Source: Anaerolineales bacterium (lineage in GTDB: Bacteria; Chloroflexota; Anaerolineae; Anaerolineales; Villigracilaceae). Taken from it: 64,000 nt of DNA. The notes under the pieces were generated by a model. It worked only from the letters and a program-made list of their open reading frames with translations. It did no database searches and had not been told where the DNA came from. Positions 43,178 to 52,784 of this stretch are shown here, piece after piece. A program made the position numbers and the translations under genes. The stretch is taken from contig JACZJB010000267.1 in NCBI GenBank assembly GCA_014860805.1, positions 1-64,000 on the forward strand, in the 5' to 3' direction. Position 1 is the first letter of the stretch. Each line of letters starts with the position of its first letter.

Positions 43178-44542
43178 ATGAAACCTGTTGTAGCATTAGT
43201 TGGCAGACCCAACGTCGGCAAATCGACATTATTTAATCGTTTGGCCGGTGAACGGCTTGCCATTGTGGACGATACCCCCGGCACGACACGTGACCGTCTA
43301 TTCGGTGAAGCGGAATGGAACGGACGCGCTTTCAGCATTGTGGACACCGGCGGCATTGACCCGACCCACGGCGGAAAAACCCCGCTTTCTACCGGTTCGA
43401 TCGACTTCATCGAAGATATTCGCAGGCAGGCACAAGTCGCCATTCAGGAAGCGGACGCGGTTCTCTTTGTCAACGACGGGGAGACTGGAGTCACAGAACC
43501 TGACCGTGAAGTGGCGACCATCCTGCGCCGTTCGCAAAAAAAATTGCCAGACGGAACTTTCTGGCCGCCAATTTTTTTGGTGGTCAACAAATGCGAATCA
43601 AGGGAACGGCGGGAACAAGCTTCCGAGTTCTATGAACTTGGGCTTGGAGAGCCTTTCGCCATTTCGGCCATTCATGGAACCAGCACAGGCGATCTGCTTG
43701 ATGCGCTCGTAGCTTCCTTCCCCGAACAAAAAGAGGATGAGGTAGATGACAGCATTAAGATCGCATTGGTCGGTAAGCCGAATGCGGGAAAGTCAAGTTT
43801 GTTGAACAAATTGGTCGGTGAAGAACGTGTTATTGTCAGCCCGATTGCCGGGACAACGCGCGATTCCATCGACACAAAATTTGATTTTGATGGAGTTGAA
43901 GTCACGCTGATCGATACGGCCGGCATCCGTCGGCGCGGAAAGATCGAACACGGCGTGGAACAATACAGCGTGCTGCGTTCCTTCAAATCCATTGAACGCG
44001 CAGATGTCGCCCTGTTGATGATCGATGCAACCACGGGAATCACGGCGCAGGACGCGCACATTGCAGGCTTTATTCTCGATGAATGGAAATCCTGCGTGGT
44101 GTTGGTCAACAAATGGGATGCCATCGAAAAAGATGGCGAGACCATGGACGCCTATACCGCAAAGATTCGCAACGATCTTAATTTTATGGATTATGTACCG
44201 ATTTTGTATATTTCCGCCAAAACAGGTCAACGCGTGGAACAGGTGATGCCAATGGCGTTGCGTGTCCAGGAAGAACGTCTCGCACGGCTGACAACATCTA
44301 CGATCAACGAGATCATCCACAAGGCGCAGGATGCGCATCCGCACCCATCGCATGCGGGGCGCGCCCTTAAGATGTATTATGGCACCCAAGTCCGCAGTGA
44401 CCCGCCGACTTTTATGATCTATGTCAACGAGCCCAAGCTGATGCACTTCTCTTATTTACGCTATCTTGAGAATCAGATTCGCGCGGAATACAACTTCCTC
44501 GGCACTCCCATTCGCATCGTCACCAAGGGACGCAGGGAATAA
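43178..44542 (+). CDS. der: Ribosome-assembly GTPase Der (EngA)
   Basis: Tandem-GTPase needed for 50S maturation. 454 residues. First G domain: GRPNVGKSTLFN (about 8-19), DTPGTTRDR, DTGGID and NKCE. Second: GKPNAGKSSLLN (about 198), GTTRDS, DTAGIR and NKWD. C-terminal KH-like domain with YYGTQVRSDPPTFMIYVN. Directly follows cdaR. Confidence 0.97.
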   Translation: MKPVVALVGRPNVGKSTLFNRLAGERLAIVDDTPGTTRDRLFGEAEWNGRAFSIVDTGGIDPTHGGKTPLSTGSIDFIEDIRRQAQVAIQEADAVLFVNDGETGVTEPDREVATILRRSQKKLPDGTFWPPIFLVVNKCESRERREQASEFYELGLGEPFAISAIHGTSTGDLLDALVASFPEQKEDEVDDSIKIALVGKPNAGKSSLLNKLVGEERVIVSPIAGTTRDSIDTKFDFDGVEVTLIDTAGIRRRGKIEHGVEQYSVLRSFKSIERADVALLMIDATTGITAQDAHIAGFILDEWKSCVVLVNKWDAIEKDGETMDAYTAKIRNDLNFMDYVPILYISAKTGQRVEQVMPMALRVQEERLARLTTSTINEIIHKAQDAHPHPSHAGRALKMYYGTQVRSDPPTFMIYVNEPKLMHFSYLRYLENQIRAEYNFLGTPIRIVTKGRRE

Positions 44543-44546
44543 CGCT

Positions 44547-44582
44547 AGAGCCTAAAGGTTTTAAAAACCTTTAGGCTCTTTT
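44547..44582 (+). terminator. Terminator after der
   Basis: Arms AGAGCCTAAAGGTTT (44547-44561) and AAACCTTTAGGCTCT (44565-44579), 15 bp with a 3-nt loop, followed by TTTTC. Its layout is like the palindrome at 18286. Confidence 0.85.
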
Positions 44583-44596
44583 CAAAAAGCAAACAC

Positions 44597-44980
44597 ATGA
44601 ACAAGAAAACCATTCTCATCATCGGCGACATCGTCTCCCTTGTCCTTCTCACTGTTATCGGCTTTGCCACACATGGCGAAACCGGCGCATCCTTTATCCC
44701 GCGTATGGGAGCTACTTTCCTCCCAATGCTGTTCAGCTGGTTCATACTCACCCCCTGGTTTGGGTTATTTGACGAACAAGTTGTTGAAGATCCAGGAAAT
44801 CTTTGGCGCATCATTCCAGCCATGCTTTTCATTGCTCCATTGGCAGCCACGCTTCGAGCCGCCTGGTTGGGAGCGGCGATGCTGCCCCTCTTCCCACTTA
44901 TTCTTGGCGGAAGCAATGCGCTTGGGATGATGGCATGGAGGTGGCTCTATGTTTTCATTGCAAGGCGTTTTGCAAAATAA
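44597..44980 (+). CDS. DUF3054 family membrane protein
   Basis: 127 residues with four hydrophobic helices. IIGDIVSLVLLTVIGFATHG at the start and SNALGMMAWRWLYVFIAR at the end are the DUF3054 pattern. Function unknown. Confidence 0.88.
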   Translation: MNKKTILIIGDIVSLVLLTVIGFATHGETGASFIPRMGATFLPMLFSWFILTPWFGLFDEQVVEDPGNLWRIIPAMLFIAPLAATLRAAWLGAAMLPLFPLILGGSNALGMMAWRWLYVFIARRFAK

Positions 44981-45013
44981 CTTCCAAACATTTAGCGGGT
45001 AAAATAGAAACTT

Positions 45014-45622
45014 ATGGACGAAACCTCACTTATCCAATCTGCACAAAAAGGCGATCTTGACGCGTTCAACACTTTGATCCTGCACTATCAGGATACCGTG
45101 TTCAATACCGCCCTGCGCATTCTCGGTGATGATGACATGGCAGAAGATGCGGCACAGGAAGCATTCATCTCCGCCTTCCGCAGCATTTCTTCTTTTCGCG
45201 GCGGCTCTTTCAAAGCGTGGATCATGCGTACCGTCACAAACGCCTGCTACGATGAATTGCGCCGACAAAAGCGGCGCCCCACCACCCCGCTTGAACCTGA
45301 AACCAGCGACGGGGAGGAAATGGATTCTCCCAAGTGGATGGCAGACCCCAACATGACGCCATCTGAAAAATCTGAAGCGGATGAACTTGAACATGCCATC
45401 CAGCATTGCCTGGAAGCACTGCCCACAGATTTCCGCACGGTGGTTGTGCTGGCAGATATTCAAGGCATGGATTACACCGAAGTGGCAGCTGCATCCAAAG
45501 TCCCGCTTGGCACCATCAAGAGTCGTCTTGCACGCGCGCGTTTGCGTCTGCGTGAATGTCTGCGCGGCTTCGAGGAACTTTTGCCCGCTTCATTTCGTCT
45601 TGAAGGGGAGAATACTCTATGA
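45014..45622 (+). CDS. ECF-type sigma factor
   Basis: 202 residues. Region 2 at about 8-75 (YQDTVFNTALRILGDDDMAEDAAQEAF) and region 4 at about 130-185 (LPTDFRTVVVLADIQGMDYTEVAAASKVPLGTIKSRLARAR). Closest in style to RpoE/SigW-like ECF factors. The stop overlaps the next gene by ATGA, and that gene is the likely anti-sigma. Confidence 0.94.
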   Translation: MDETSLIQSAQKGDLDAFNTLILHYQDTVFNTALRILGDDDMAEDAAQEAFISAFRSISSFRGGSFKAWIMRTVTNACYDELRRQKRRPTTPLEPETSDGEEMDSPKWMADPNMTPSEKSEADELEHAIQHCLEALPTDFRTVVVLADIQGMDYTEVAAASKVPLGTIKSRLARARLRLRECLRGFEELLPASFRLEGENTL

Positions 45623-46305
45623 AAAATTTCCGCGAGATCGAACTCCTCTCATCCTATCTGGATGAACAACTCAACGCATCAGAGTCAAAGCGATTGGAAA
45701 CCCGCATCGCTGCCGACCCTGAGCTTGCTTCTGTTTTAAAAGACCTTCGCGACACCCGCGGCATTCTCCGCAAACTGCCAGCCCGCAAAGCTCCACGTAA
45801 TTTCACACTGACCCGTCAAATGGTTGGACTCAAACCGCCATTGCCCCGAGCGTACCCAGTCTTTAAATTCTCAACAGCTTTTGCCGCCATACTGCTCGTG
45901 CTGACATTTGCCGCCAACTCAATTGTTCCGCGGATAGGAATGGGAGCAGCCGCTCCTGCATACGGGTATGGAATGGGTGGCGGAGGTGGAGATGGCACAG
46001 CAATGCAAGAAGCCGCAACCGAGGCTCCTGCAGCGGCAGAAATGTTTGTAGCAACTGAGGCTCCGTCGGCAGATGCGCCATTTGCTGAAATGCAGCCAGC
46101 TCCATCCACAGACAATGGGACTCTCCGCGAGGGGGAACAAGCGCCCAAGGATGTTGCACCTGAATCAGCATTGCAAAATCAGGCTCCAGCGCAGAATGAG
46201 GCGCCGATCCCTTTCACGTGGCAAATCATTTTGCTGGCGGTCATCCTGTTGAGCGGATTGGCAATGTGGATCATCCAAAAATCTGCTTCACGCAAATGGC
46301 AATGA
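45619..46305 (+). CDS. Membrane anti-sigma factor without zinc motif
   Basis: 228 residues. The N-terminal part (LLSSYLDEQLNASESKRLETRI) has the anti-sigma start pattern but no HxxxCxxC. One transmembrane helix at about 75-95, an Ala/Pro/Glu-rich outer stretch with a Gly run, and a second hydrophobic helix at about 200-220. The overlap with the sigma gene supports a sigma/anti-sigma pair. Confidence 0.82.
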   Translation: MKNFREIELLSSYLDEQLNASESKRLETRIAADPELASVLKDLRDTRGILRKLPARKAPRNFTLTRQMVGLKPPLPRAYPVFKFSTAFAAILLVLTFAANSIVPRIGMGAAAPAYGYGMGGGGGDGTAMQEAATEAPAAAEMFVATEAPSADAPFAEMQPAPSTDNGTLREGEQAPKDVAPESALQNQAPAQNEAPIPFTWQIILLAVILLSGLAMWIIQKSASRKWQ

Positions 46306-46312
46306 TCTGCAA

Positions 46313-46801
46313 ATGGCTCATCACAGTTCGATAAAATATTGCCCGCGCTGCGGCGCAGAGGTTGTGTACGAAGACAAATTCGGCATGCTGCGCCCGGTCT
46401 GTCCGCAATGCCGTTGGATCCATTTTCAAGACCCAAAAGTAGCTGCGGCTGTTCTCGTTGAAGAGGGCAGCCGTGTGTTGCTTGTGAGGAGAGTTAACGA
46501 GCCGTTTCGCGGGTTGTGGACGTTGCCTGCGGGATTCGTCAACGGCGGCGAAGACCCTGCCGAAGCGGCGGCCCGTGAATGTTTTGAAGAAACAGGTTTG
46601 AGCGTTCACGTGATGCAGGTGCTGGATGTAATCTCCGGGCGCGAGCACGAGCGCGGCGCAGATTTCATCATTGTTTACGCTGCGGAAGTGCTTAGCGGCG
46701 AACTGACTCCAGCGGATGATGCAGATGCGGCGGAGTGGTTTGAAAGAAACAATTTACCGCCTCTGGCTTTCAAGGCAACACAAAAAGTTTTGCTTAAATA
46801 A
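46313..46801 (+). CDS. NUDIX hydrolase with N-terminal zinc ribbon
   Basis: 162 residues. Zinc ribbon CPRC (about 10-13) and CPQC (about 30-33) followed by a NUDIX domain whose box is GFVNGGEDPAEAAARECFEE and TGL. This layout is seen in NUDC-like and other NUDIX enzymes, but the SQPWPFPxS motif of NudC is absent, so the substrate is not NADH by sequence. Confidence 0.93.
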   Translation: MAHHSSIKYCPRCGAEVVYEDKFGMLRPVCPQCRWIHFQDPKVAAAVLVEEGSRVLLVRRVNEPFRGLWTLPAGFVNGGEDPAEAAARECFEETGLSVHVMQVLDVISGREHERGADFIIVYAAEVLSGELTPADDADAAEWFERNNLPPLAFKATQKVLLK

Positions 46802-46832
46802 AAAGGACTTCGGAAAATTCCGAAGTCCTTTT
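46801..46832. terminator. Bidirectional terminator between NUDIX and clostripain genes
   Basis: AAAAGGACTTCGGAA pairs with TTCCGAAGTCCTTTT around a 2-nt centre, directly after the NUDIX stop and before the convergent gene. Confidence 0.9.
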
Positions 46833-46839
46833 TATAAAA

Positions 46840-48975
46840 CTAGCGTCCAAATTGGTAATTAAAGAACTCGTAGCTTTCCTTGATGTTGTTGTCAAAGTCA
46901 ACCGCATAGAAACCGACAGCGTAATCGCCATCTACAAGGTAGCGGGACTCAAACCAGAAACCCTGCTCGCCATATGTGAAGACGACGCCCCCCAGTGAAT
47001 AATCATAATAGGTTTCGTTGTTCTCATCAAAATAATAGGATTTGACGTAATCTTCGAACTGGTCACCAATTTGCGGTGTGACGGCAACCGCAGTGGCAAC
47101 GCCATCCCCATCGGGGTCGGGCAGGGCATAGACTTGCAGTAAGTTGCCATCAGGGTCAAAGAGAAGTTTGGCATTCACAGGAGAACCGTTCAAAGGAGTG
47201 TATTGCCCGTACAACGAGTATGTTGAAATACCCGATTCGCTCAAGTATTCATCCGGTTGGAACAAGGCAAATTCTTCATGCACGCCATCTTTGAGCACCC
47301 AAAGGCTCGGAGTCCATTCATAGCTGACTTGAATCGGGCTGGGACCATAATCAGGCATGTTGACACCGCCCACTGTGGTTGTGTTTTCAGCAAAATAGTA
47401 GAAAGTATCACCCACCCAATAGGCATTCGCATCCGGGTTATAAAAGTAGAGAATAAAGTAAATGTAAGCCACGTCGCCAGTCACAGTGGTGGAAAGCGTA
47501 AGCGTCTCATCACCCACAATGGCAGTATCGGAGAGTTGAACAGGGGCAATGCTGAACTCCGATGCACCGGGAGCAACTATCGGGTTGGCGCGATTCGGCT
47601 CGAAGGCTTGTCCTGACTGTGGGACAAATGCCTGTCCGGTATAGTGGAATGCCAAAAATTCATCCCACGAGGATTGTTCGAGAAAACGGGCGGCATCGAT
47701 AGAGTAGCGAAGCGGGGAATTTTCGTTATATTCCGTGAAGACGTAAATATCCGAGATCGGGAAATGGAATGAAATTCCATACGATCCAGCCATGCTCGTA
47801 CCATGTTTCTCCGCAACGATTGCACTGCTAATGGCTGTACGTAATTGTTCATTCGCCTGCACAATGGCGGGATCATTGGTGGTCGCCATGATCTCCGCAA
47901 AATTAACCAAATCAATAAATGGAGAAGGCAGGCGCTCGTCGAACACAGAATAGTAACTTCGCGTGTATTGACGTCCCTGCGCCACCCATTGCTGGTCAAC
48001 TGCCGCCAGAGTAGCGATAAATTGGTTCATCGCGTTGATAACATCCGGCATACGGGCGCTATCGATTGCGCTCAAGGTGGTGTCTGCTTCAAATTCAGCA
48101 ATTTCAGTGGAAGAACGAGATAAGGTAAGCAACGTATCTTCAACGATGTAGGTTGAAACAATGTATTGTGATAATTCCCGTCCACTGGCGGAGGGGTTCT
48201 GAGCAAGCCGTTGCAGCCAGCCAGCGTATGCCCAGCCTGTTGCAGGCTCCACTTCTTGGGAGGCGATCATATAGTTTGCATACGGATAAAGGGAACCAAA
48301 CACTTCAACCATACCCATCAAACAGGCGTCAAAGCCCAAAACTTCAAATTTCTGCCCGCCCATGGATTGTTGAATCTGCGCAACTGAGTTGGTGATTTCA
48401 GGAAGTGACAGGGTGTTTCCAGAACTGAGATCCGAGAATCCCATTGCCCAGCCTGCGCCATGATCAGACATGATCAACGCATATTTCTTGGCTGGATAAT
48501 TCCTTATCGCCCAGGTCGCAAAATCAACCAGGGTTTGCGGGTTACCCATATCAGCTTCACCCACATACTCGACCACCGGGGAATTAATAGCATTTAAATC
48601 ATTGTCCTGGGTGATCAGGAACCGGCGCGTATCTGACCAGTCGCCATCGCCATTGAACCCTCCCACGCCACGATCCAACTGGACCACAATATTCATCTGT
48701 GAGTTCGAGCCCACCAACTCCATTTCATTGACGTCAAACCAAATATCTCCCTCCAGAATCTCATCATCGGCATCCCCGTAAATCATGACTGTCCATTCCG
48801 GTAAATTGGATGTATCAGCGGGAACGATAACTTCAGAGGGTCCATTCACTTGTGGGGAAAGTCCCAACAACGTATCGCCAAAAAAATAAAGCCCCGCAAC
48901 TATGCAACAAACACTCACGAGACAAATGACAATTACCGCAACAAGCACAGGTATGCCAAGTTTTGTATTCCTCAT
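46840..48975 (-). CDS. Clostripain family (C11) cysteine peptidase, secreted
   Basis: 711 residues from ATG 48975, which has GGAGG 5 nt upstream. N-terminal transmembrane/signal segment (about 8-30). The C11 catalytic domain has WTVMIYGDADDE, the catalytic His in IMSDHGAGW and Cys in LGFDACLMG. A long C-terminal beta-rich region follows. These peptidases act outside the cell on Arg or Lys bonds. Confidence 0.93.
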   Translation of the reverse strand: MRNTKLGIPVLVAVIVICLVSVCCIVAGLYFFGDTLLGLSPQVNGPSEVIVPADTSNLPEWTVMIYGDADDEILEGDIWFDVNEMELVGSNSQMNIVVQLDRGVGGFNGDGDWSDTRRFLITQDNDLNAINSPVVEYVGEADMGNPQTLVDFATWAIRNYPAKKYALIMSDHGAGWAMGFSDLSSGNTLSLPEITNSVAQIQQSMGGQKFEVLGFDACLMGMVEVFGSLYPYANYMIASQEVEPATGWAYAGWLQRLAQNPSASGRELSQYIVSTYIVEDTLLTLSRSSTEIAEFEADTTLSAIDSARMPDVINAMNQFIATLAAVDQQWVAQGRQYTRSYYSVFDERLPSPFIDLVNFAEIMATTNDPAIVQANEQLRTAISSAIVAEKHGTSMAGSYGISFHFPISDIYVFTEYNENSPLRYSIDAARFLEQSSWDEFLAFHYTGQAFVPQSGQAFEPNRANPIVAPGASEFSIAPVQLSDTAIVGDETLTLSTTVTGDVAYIYFILYFYNPDANAYWVGDTFYYFAENTTTVGGVNMPDYGPSPIQVSYEWTPSLWVLKDGVHEEFALFQPDEYLSESGISTYSLYGQYTPLNGSPVNAKLLFDPDGNLLQVYALPDPDGDGVATAVAVTPQIGDQFEDYVKSYYFDENNETYYDYSLGGVVFTYGEQGFWFESRYLVDGDYAVGFYAVDFDNNIKESYEFFNYQFGR

Positions 48976-49137
48976 CTCTGCCTCCAAACAAGAATATGAT
49001 GCTCACAACGAAAAAATACGCTTCTCTGACGAATTGGTTTCAACATGATAGCATAGCTGAATATGACGTACAAGATAGCCGCATTTTAATTCCATGATAC
49101 AACGCCCCCCAAAAAACGCAATCACCCGATTGTTTGA

Positions 49138-49899
49138 TTAATCCAGCAATAATTCAACGGGACAATGATCTGACCCCATGACACTATCATGGATGATCAC
49201 ATCCTTTATTCGCGGAACAAGAGCTTCAGAAACTAGGAAATAATCCAAACGCCAGCCAATTCCCCGTGCACGGGCATTCAGACGGTACGTCCACCAGGTG
49301 TACTGGACTTTGTCAGGATACAAGCGGCGGAAAATATCCACAAAGCCGTTGTCCAGAAATTTCTGCACCCATTCACGTTCTTCAGGCAAAAAGCCGGAAG
49401 TCTTTTCATTTGCTTTTGCATTCTTTAAATCGATCGGCATGTGAGAAGTGTTAAAGTCGCCCGTAATAATGATATCCTCCCCGTTTTTATGAAGTGAGTG
49501 ACATAATTCCAGCAGATGAGCATAGAATTCAAGTTTATAGTCCACGCGATCCTGTCCGCGCTGGCCGTTCGGGAAGTAAATGTTGAAGAGGCGCAGACCA
49601 GCCCACCGCGTTTGAATGACGCGTCCCTCCACGTCAAAATGCGGCGCATCCATGCCCATCACAATCTCATCAGGCTCTTTCTTATAAAAAGTCGCCACAC
49701 CGCTGTATCCGGGGCGCTTTGCCGCATTCCACACAAAGGGAAGCTTCAACGCAACACGTTGTTCTTCACTTAATTGTTCCTCCCGCGCCTTCACTTCCTG
49801 CAGGCACAAGGCATCCGGCTGTTGAGCAAACGCCCAATCCAACGCGTCTTTTCCAAGTGCGGCACGAATGCCGTTCACATTCCAGGTAATGATTTTCAT
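49138..49899 (-). CDS. xth: Exodeoxyribonuclease III
   Basis: AP endonuclease/3'-exonuclease of base excision repair. 253 residues from ATG 49899 (MKIITWNVNGIRA). Motifs: LCLQEVKA (metal Glu), YSGVATFYKK, ITGDFNTSH (Asp/Asn), WRLDYFLVSE and GSDHCPVELLL with the catalytic Asp-His. Confidence 0.97.
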   Translation of the reverse strand: MKIITWNVNGIRAALGKDALDWAFAQQPDALCLQEVKAREEQLSEEQRVALKLPFVWNAAKRPGYSGVATFYKKEPDEIVMGMDAPHFDVEGRVIQTRWAGLRLFNIYFPNGQRGQDRVDYKLEFYAHLLELCHSLHKNGEDIIITGDFNTSHMPIDLKNAKANEKTSGFLPEEREWVQKFLDNGFVDIFRRLYPDKVQYTWWTYRLNARARGIGWRLDYFLVSEALVPRIKDVIIHDSVMGSDHCPVELLLD

Positions 49900-49952
49900 C
49901 TGCAAAGTCCGTTTTTGTTTTATGGTAAACTTGATTTGAAGACAGGAGAATT

Positions 49953-50345
49953 ATGAACAATACAACTGTCAAAAAGATACTTTGTATTGAAGACGAACCC
50001 GAAATGATCGATCTGATCCGATTAATTCTTGGACGCCGCGGGTTTGACGTCATCGGCGCAGCAGGCGGAGTGGAAGGCATCAAAATGGTTCGTGAATTAC
50101 TCCCGGACCTTGTTCTGCTCGATCTGATGATGCCGGACATGGATGGCTGGGAAGTATACCAACAAATGAAAGCCGACACTACCACCCGCGACATCCCTGT
50201 CATTGTCGTCACAGCCAAGGCGCAGAACATAGACAAAGTACTCGGCTTGCACATAGCAAAAGTGGACGACTACATCGCCAAGCCGTTCGGACCGCAAGAG
50301 CTGATGGATAGTGTGGAAAAAGTATTCAAACAAAAATCATCCTGA
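49953..50345 (+). CDS. Single-domain response regulator
   Basis: 130 residues, receiver only: EDEP acidic pair, phospho-acceptor Asp in VLLDLMMPDMDGW, Thr in VVTAKAQ and Lys in IAKPFGPQEL. Divergent from xth with a 53-bp spacer. No kinase adjacent. Confidence 0.93.
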   Translation: MNNTTVKKILCIEDEPEMIDLIRLILGRRGFDVIGAAGGVEGIKMVRELLPDLVLLDLMMPDMDGWEVYQQMKADTTTRDIPVIVVTAKAQNIDKVLGLHIAKVDDYIAKPFGPQELMDSVEKVFKQKSS

Positions 50346-50361
50346 ACTCAATTTCTTATCC

Positions 50362-50387
50362 TTCGGGCGGCACTCCAGCCGCCCGAA
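50362..50387 (+). terminator. Hairpin between response regulator and DUF192
   Basis: Arms TTCGGGCGGC (50362-50371) and GCCGCCCGAA (50378-50387) with a 6-nt loop; weak T tract, so it may only attenuate. Confidence 0.55.
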
Positions 50388-50390
50388 TTC

Positions 50391-50768
50391 ATGATACCCA
50401 TGCCCCAGATCATCATCACCAACCAGACCAAACCGATTGAACAACCCGCGCAAGTGGGCTACTGCGACTCATTCCTCTGCAAATTGCGCGGACTCATGTT
50501 CAGAAAACGCCTCGCACTTAACGAAGGCCTGCTGCTCGTCGAAAAACGGGATTCGCGTCTCGACACATCCATCCACATGTTCTTCGTGCCTTTCGATCTT
50601 GCCGTATTTTGGATCAACACAGAAATGACCGTTGTGGACAAGGTCATTGCGAAATCCTGGCATCCTGCTTATTTTCCCAAGGCAGACGCAAAATTCACAT
50701 TGGAGATACACCCTGATCGTTTTGGGGATTACGAAATTGGCGACAAGGTTGAATTCAAGAATGCATAA
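50391..50768 (+). CDS. DUF192 family protein
   Basis: 125 residues. CKLRGLMFRKRLALNEGLLLV, HMFFVPFDLAVFWINTE and VEFKNA match DUF192 (a small beta-barrel often exported or membrane attached). No signal peptide is seen here. Overlaps the LysM-M23 gene by 8 bp. A second ATG at 50400 could be the start. Confidence 0.9.
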   Translation: MIPMPQIIITNQTKPIEQPAQVGYCDSFLCKLRGLMFRKRLALNEGLLLVEKRDSRLDTSIHMFFVPFDLAVFWINTEMTVVDKVIAKSWHPAYFPKADAKFTLEIHPDRFGDYEIGDKVEFKNA

Positions 50769-52167
50769 ACGCGCCATCCCGATTCTTTTTCTTATAGCAA
50801 GCCTGCTCTTTTCATCCCAACCCGTCCACGCGCAAGATGCCAGCGGGCCTATTTACATTGTGCAGCCCGGTGACAGCCTTTCCTCCATTGCAGCGCGTTT
50901 TAGCGTCAGCCTCAATGATCTGATGTCTGCAAATGGAATCGCGGATGCAAATCAATTAACCGCCGGGCAGCAGCTTGTCATACCGGGGCTTGAAGGGATT
51001 ACCGGTCTCCTTAGCACGGAAGTCATCAACTTCGGTGATTCGTACCGCAGCCTCATGCGCCAGACGCAAGTGCCTGACAGTTTATTCAGAAAGCTTAACC
51101 ATGTCGTCAGTCCAAGCGAATTTTATGTGGGCGTGAGCATGATTCTTCCGGGACAAGGTGAAAGCCAGAACAACAAGCGCATCTCCCCTGCTGCGGGAGA
51201 ATCCCTGCTTGAATTGGCGGTAAAAAACAACACCGATGTTTGGTCGCTTGCTGATATCAATGGCTTGGATGGTTCGTGGGATGGCTTGCCCGGTGATACG
51301 CTTTTTACCAAAGGAGAAGGTGATAATGCAGCCACAACTGGTTTGCCGTCTGCATTTGTCAGCGCAGAGATTCGCGACCTGCCGATAAAGCAGGGCGGCA
51401 CTGGAGTAATCAAAGTGCAAACGATCCCCGGCGTTACACTGGGCGGCTTGCTTGTTGACCATCCTTTGAATTTCTTTCCAGATGAGAATGGTGTGCAAGT
51501 TGCATTGCAAGGCGTCCATGCCTTGTTGGAGCCGGGGGTTTATCCTTTACGGTTGGATGCGACCCTGCCGGATGGAAGCAAGCAATCTTACGAGCAGTTA
51601 ATCTTGATCATCTCAGGCAATTATCCAGATGACCCGCTATTATATGTAGACCCAGCTACAATCGACCCTGCTTCCACAGAACCTGAACTGCAGGAATTGA
51701 TCAGGCTGACAACCCCTTCGACTCCTACAAAGCTTTGGTCTGGTGATTTTATTTCCCCGGCCATCGCCTACGCTGAATCGACATATTTCACATCACGCTA
51801 TGGCAACCGCCGGATGTATATTGGGCAGGGCACTGACTTACAGGTACCGGGCTTTCACACAGGCCTGGATTTTGGCGGCGGCGATGGTTTGGCGATCACT
51901 GCTCCCGCAGCAGGACGAGTAGTATTTGCCGGTCCATGGACGGTTCGTGGAAATGCCACTGTGATCGACCATGGCTGGGGAGTGTATAGCGGCTTTTGGC
52001 ATCAATCCGCGATTCAGGTGCAGGTTGGCCAATTGGTGGAGAAAAATCAAGTCATTGGGCTCGTGGGCGGAACCGGGCGGGTAACAGGAGCGCATTTGCA
52101 TTGGGAGTTGTGGGTCAACGGCATACAGGTGGATCCGCTCGATTGGCTGATTCAGACCTACCCTTAA
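50761..52167 (+). CDS. LysM and M23 metallopeptidase, secreted
   Basis: 468 residues from ATG 50761 (MHKRAIPILFLIASLLFSSQ, a clean signal peptide); a longer in-frame start at 50632 lies inside DUF192. One LysM (VQPGDSLSSIAARFSVSLNDL) at about 33-76 and a second weak one, then a middle domain. The C-terminal M23 domain has HTGLDF (Zn His and Asp) and GAHLHWELWVNG (HxH). It cuts peptide cross-links of peptidoglycan or regulates such cutting. Confidence 0.93.
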   Translation: MHKRAIPILFLIASLLFSSQPVHAQDASGPIYIVQPGDSLSSIAARFSVSLNDLMSANGIADANQLTAGQQLVIPGLEGITGLLSTEVINFGDSYRSLMRQTQVPDSLFRKLNHVVSPSEFYVGVSMILPGQGESQNNKRISPAAGESLLELAVKNNTDVWSLADINGLDGSWDGLPGDTLFTKGEGDNAATTGLPSAFVSAEIRDLPIKQGGTGVIKVQTIPGVTLGGLLVDHPLNFFPDENGVQVALQGVHALLEPGVYPLRLDATLPDGSKQSYEQLILIISGNYPDDPLLYVDPATIDPASTEPELQELIRLTTPSTPTKLWSGDFISPAIAYAESTYFTSRYGNRRMYIGQGTDLQVPGFHTGLDFGGGDGLAITAPAAGRVVFAGPWTVRGNATVIDHGWGVYSGFWHQSAIQVQVGQLVEKNQVIGLVGGTGRVTGAHLHWELWVNGIQVDPLDWLIQTYP

Positions 52168-52227
52168 AGATGAAGCGTTGCACTCCATCCTTGAATATGC
52201 TAAACTCGTGCAAAGGATTCTGCCGAC

Positions 52228-52719
52228 ATGAACAACATCATCAACTTTCTGAAACAAAGTGATATTTTTTATCAGTTCACGCCCACTCAATTGGAGTTGG
52301 TCGGAAATTTGTGTCAGGAAGTTGTTTACAATTCCGGGGAAATTGTCTTTCAGGAAAATAGCAGCAGCAAGGAATTGTATGTGATCGTGCAGGGCGAGGT
52401 GGACATCCTGATCAACCGCAGCACCACAGGCGATGTTGAAAAAAAGGATACGCCGGTTGCGCGTTTGCGAAGAGGCCAGTCGTTCGGAGAAGTAGCTTTG
52501 GTAGATGAAGGACTGCGATCCGCATCTGCCCGTGCCGCTCAAAAAGATACGCGCCTGCTTGTCATTCAACGGGATAAGTTGATCATGCTGTGTGAGACCT
52601 ATCCACAACTTGGATATCGCCTCATGCACAACCTCGCAGCGGATCTGGCAATGAAAATCCGCAACACTGACTTGCGCATTCGTGAACAGCTTTTGTATAA
52701 ACCGCACGGCAATTCCTAA
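52228..52719 (+). CDS. Lone cyclic nucleotide-binding domain protein
   Basis: 163 residues of CAP/CNBD type with no DNA-binding helix. FLKQSDIFYQFTPTQLELVGNLC, ELYVIVQGEVDILIN, RLRRGQSFGEVALVDEGLRSASARA (phosphate-binding cassette, with FGEVAL and the Arg in RSASA) and a final helical part. It could bind cAMP or cGMP, or a different ligand. Partner unknown; about 60 bp after the M23 gene. Confidence 0.88.
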   Translation: MNNIINFLKQSDIFYQFTPTQLELVGNLCQEVVYNSGEIVFQENSSSKELYVIVQGEVDILINRSTTGDVEKKDTPVARLRRGQSFGEVALVDEGLRSASARAAQKDTRLLVIQRDKLIMLCETYPQLGYRLMHNLAADLAMKIRNTDLRIREQLLYKPHGNS

Positions 52720-52749
52720 GATTTTCATTAAAAGTCTAGACACAAACAC

Positions 52750-52778
52750 TTGACCTAATCCTAAAATCCCCTTATTAT
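52750..52778 (+). promoter_or_regulatory. Promoter of the branched-chain amino acid transporter operon
   Basis: TTGACC (52750-52755), 17-bp spacer, TATTAT (52773-52778). The predicted start near 52785 gives a leader of about 210 nt before livK. Confidence 0.7.
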
Positions 52779-52784
52779 TACTGC

